This document shows, one piece after another, positions 22,891-24,968 of a stretch of DNA of 24,968 bases. A model generated the notes under the pieces. The model saw only the letters and a list, made by a program, of their open reading frames with translations. It did not search any database and was not told the origin of the DNA. Numbering within the stretch: the first letter of the stretch is position 1; each line of letters opens with the position of its first letter. Source of the DNA: Methanosarcinaceae archaeon (GTDB lineage: Archaea > Halobacteriota > Methanosarcinia > Methanosarcinales > Methanosarcinaceae); NCBI GenBank assembly GCA_030655675.1, contig JAUSPM010000102.1, forward strand, positions 1 through 24,968. Reading direction: 5' to 3'. Both the position numbers and the translations under genes were made by a program.

Positions 22891-23457
22891 TCACTGGTAT
22901 TCCTTGAGTGATTCCAGAGCCTGTTTTACCATTCCACGATAGTGTTCAACATCTGGATCGTAGTGTTCAACAGCTTTTACAGCGTCTGCCCCATCACCTT
23001 TGAGCATATTAAGACGGTCCATTGTCTGCTTTGCGGTATCCAGTACCCACATATCACGGGTATTTCCATCAACTACCTGTATCGATTCAGGACGCACTGA
23101 TGTTAGAACATTTCCATCACCTGTGGTATATGTGCTTGGCTTTCCAACAATCGCTACAAATGCAGGTGTTTCGCATTCCACCAAAGCCTGTGCAGCTTCT
23201 GGCTGGTACTGCCCTGCATATACCATAAATGAGCCGGTGGGATCTGATACCCGTCCACGCCAGTATTCTGAATCAGTACCGATATCTTCCTTCTCGGTGA
23301 GTGTTCCCACAATAAACATGCGGTTAACCTTCGCACCGGTCGGGGTGAGCAAATACTGCGGAGCATACTGGTCTTCACCGTCTTTGAACGTCAGGTTAGA
23401 TTCCCTGAATTCCTGAGCAAAAACCCTTCTTGCGACTTCTCTAAAATATCCTGCCAT
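22891..23457 (-). CDS. RPA-associated OB-fold protein (COG3390 family)
   Basis: A 188-residue protein of the archaeal family encoded beside replication protein A and thought to act with it on single-stranded DNA. The start AGYFREVARRVFAQEFRESN, then LTPTGAKVNRMFIVGTLTEK, YWRGRVSDPTGSFMVYAGQY and FVAIVGKPSTY outline one OB fold; the C-terminal 50 residues are helical. Its ATG directly follows the stop codon of the RPA gene, so the two are coexpressed. Family and context agree. Confidence 0.85.
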   Translation of the reverse strand: MAGYFREVARRVFAQEFRESNLTFKDGEDQYAPQYLLTPTGAKVNRMFIVGTLTEKEDIGTDSEYWRGRVSDPTGSFMVYAGQYQPEAAQALVECETPAFVAIVGKPSTYTTGDGNVLTSVRPESIQVVDGNTRDMWVLDTAKQTMDRLNMLKGDGADAVKAVEHYDPDVEHYRGMVKQALESLKEYQ

Positions 23458-24711
23458 TTATGCCACCTCCACTTCTGCGAGTAGACTGTCAATCAATGCG
23501 CTATCCACCTGTGATTCCTGATCAATTGAATTCACCAGTATATATCGCTCCATCTTCGGTCCAATTGCAGTGTAGTACTTGCCGATCAGTTTAGCCTTGA
23601 GTAAATCTAAAACCACCGCCTGATCAAGAGCATCAGCCGCCATAGCAATCGCATCGTCTAGTGTGATCTCACCAATATTTTCGGTTAATTCACGATTTAA
23701 AAGAGCATCTTGAGTGATGACTCCATCATCCAAAACAGCCTTTATCCGCAGATCGTATACACCATCTACCTTACCATGCTCAGTGCATGCGCCTTTTGTC
23801 AAGGACCTGTTGCATTCAGGACAGCGCTTAATAAGCCCTGAGCCTGACTGGATATCAACCAATACGCCGGTAAAAGTGACATTTGATATCCTCACATCTA
23901 TTTCCTCGTCAATCTCCTCTATTGAACTGGTCTTATTAAGATCAATGTTGATCCGACCGTTCCATTCTTTTGAGACCACATTCGTTATCAAATAGCACTT
24001 GCCTTCTTCCATATCAGGAAGCTCAGCACCAATCCATTTTGTGAATTTGATCGTTCCGGTCTCATCGCCCACCAATCCGACCTGTGAGATCGATTCATGA
24101 TCATTGTCCCATATCTGGGTAACCTTACCCCTAATACTGACCCATTTTCCATTTTCGTTTATGTCAGTAATGTTCACCTGTGGTGACTCGGACCCAATCA
24201 TTGATTGAACCACCTCTATTTCCCCTTCGATCTCTTTTATTGAACTGGTTTTATTAAGGTCAATGTTGATCCGACCATTCCATTCCTTTGAGACTACATT
24301 AGTGATCAAATAACACTTTCCTTCTTCCATATCAGGAAGCTCAGCACCAACCCATTTTGTAAATTTGATCGTTCCGGTCTCATCCCCGGCCAATCCAACC
24401 TGTGAGATCGATTCATGATCATTGTCCCATATCTGTGTGATCTTGACCCTGACGCTAACCCATTTTCCGTCTTCGGTTATATCTATAACATTTACAATCG
24501 GTGATTCGCCATAATCCTGACTTGTATAGAAATCACTTCTGGCAATGTCATGTTCTTTCAAAAAATAGTTAACAACACTTCTCTTGGCTTCATCCATCGG
24601 GACCTTGAATTTGTTGGCAAGTTTGTCCAATCTCTCTTCAATATCCTCAATAGGGATCTCAATACCAAGTTCTGAAAACCTGTCTTTTATACTAATTGCT
24701 ATTTCGGTCAT
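23458..24711 (-). CDS. rpa: replication protein A with two near-identical OB folds and zinc finger
   Basis: A 417-residue single-stranded DNA-binding protein for replication and repair. After a helical N-terminus (residues 1-70) come two OB folds, about 73-160 and 179-266, that are almost identical: both contain TQIWDNDHESISQVGL, GDETGTIKFTKW, GAELPDMEEGKCYLITNVVS and KEWNGRINIDLNKTSSI. A further region has the zinc finger Cys297-x2-Cys300-x8-Cys309-x2-His312. This two-OB plus finger layout is known from Methanosarcina RPAs. The ATG at 24711, with GAGG before it, is preferred; an upstream TTG-type start at 24822 would place translation across the TATA box. Confidence 0.9.
   Translation of the reverse strand: MTEIAISIKDRFSELGIEIPIEDIEERLDKLANKFKVPMDEAKRSVVNYFLKEHDIARSDFYTSQDYGESPIVNVIDITEDGKWVSVRVKITQIWDNDHESISQVGLAGDETGTIKFTKWVGAELPDMEEGKCYLITNVVSKEWNGRINIDLNKTSSIKEIEGEIEVVQSMIGSESPQVNITDINENGKWVSIRGKVTQIWDNDHESISQVGLVGDETGTIKFTKWIGAELPDMEEGKCYLITNVVSKEWNGRINIDLNKTSSIEEIDEEIDVRISNVTFTGVLVDIQSGSGLIKRCPECNRSLTKGACTEHGKVDGVYDLRIKAVLDDGVITQDALLNRELTENIGEITLDDAIAMAADALDQAVVLDLLKAKLIGKYYTAIGPKMERYILVNSIDQESQVDSALIDSLLAEVEVA
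23919..24495 (-). repeat. tandem duplication of the OB-fold coding segment
   Basis: Two copies, about 24237-24495 and 23919-24177, are offset by 318 bases (106 codons) and are highly similar at the DNA level, not only in protein. Long exact or nearly exact stretches encode GTIKFTKW, AELPDMEEGKCYLITNVVSK and EWNGRINIDLNKTSSI. The similarity points to recent duplication or ongoing gene conversion between the two folds. Confidence 0.85.
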
Positions 24712-24776
24712 TTTATTCCTCAAGCCTCTTGTTTGTATTTTGTTTGGGAGGCAAATATCAATACGCACTATTGGTA

Positions 24777-24784
24777 TATATAAA
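24777..24784 (-). promoter_or_regulatory. TATA box of the RPA operon
   Basis: The minus strand reads TCATTTATATATACC, an exact archaeal TATA consensus, 66 bases upstream of the RPA ATG. Transcription would start near 24755, giving a leader of about 45 bases. The remaining 24790-24968 region has no gene I can support; it holds only an A+T-rich GATAAAT/ATTTATC inverted repeat around 24875-24911. Confidence 0.65.
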
Positions 24785-24968
24785 TGAGCCAAGCGGGGTG
24801 AAAGTATTCGACCATACCCCATATTTGGATAACAAATTCATCCCGCGCATATTCACTATTAATTTTCCATCGATAAATATATGCTTCCCGTCATCGATTT
24901 ATCATTAGTGCAGACTTATATTGAAACTACAAATATTCAATCACGACTCCCAAAAACTCATTTTTTCA

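Noticed and set aside
24696..24908. Plus-strand ORF upstream of RPA
   Set aside because: It overlaps the RPA promoter and start, with no ribosome binding site or recognisable product.

Overview
The window comes from a methanogenic or methanogen-related euryarchaeon, most likely of the order Methanosarcinales. It carries archaeal-type ribosomal proteins and RNA polymerase subunits, an isoprenoid lipid pathway ending in isopentenyl phosphate kinase and geranylgeranyl diphosphate synthase, deoxyhypusine synthase, an FmdE-family protein, a RimK-type glutamate ligase like those used for methanogen cofactors, and a multi-OB-fold replication protein A with a zinc finger. Intergenic DNA is A+T-rich and genes use archaeal Shine-Dalgarno sites (GGAGG, GGTGAT). 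I cannot name the genus.

Positions 1-9450 are one long leftward gene run: rpl18e, rpl13, rps9, rpoN, a tRNA-Pro-like remnant, rpoK, rpsB, a MEMO-family gene, mevalonate kinase, isopentenyl phosphate kinase, type 2 IPP isomerase, RNase J and a GGPP synthase. It combines translation/transcription genes with the alternative archaeal mevalonate pathway that supplies membrane ether lipids. The isomerase gene appears to start at an ATT codon behind a perfect ribosome binding site.

Positions 9670-11320 hold an A+T-rich two-gene cassette unlike its neighbours: a PIN-like nuclease preceded by a larger partner with a Panacea-like look, with a palindrome at the predicted transcription start. I read it as a putative toxin-antitoxin or defence module. 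CutA follows.

Positions 11800-17250 are mostly rightward: a PDZ-containing M50 membrane protease, a two-helix K+ channel with an RCK domain, a separate RCK/TrkA protein, an FmdE-family protein behind a pair of TTTCAA-N6-TTGAAA sites, and a TSUP-family exporter. The 385-base gap at 16116-16500 holds two palindromes, a hairpin with a T-run, and two copies of a small GC-rich element whose third copy is at 65-118. The three copies can be read as hairpins or as parallel cysteine-rich micro-ORFs.

Positions 17323-18350 (leftward) hold a winged-helix-like protein followed by two short wHTH fragments with 12-bp tandem repeats, probably remnants of COG2865/AlbA_2-type regulators. Positions 18487-22517 (rightward) hold a RimK-like ligase, deoxyhypusine synthase, two overlapping wHTH regulators and an overlapping YfcE/MJ0936-type phosphodiesterase. 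Positions 22539-24711 (leftward) hold a small unknown protein and the RPA operon: RPA with two near-identical tandem OB folds, and an RPA-associated OB protein.
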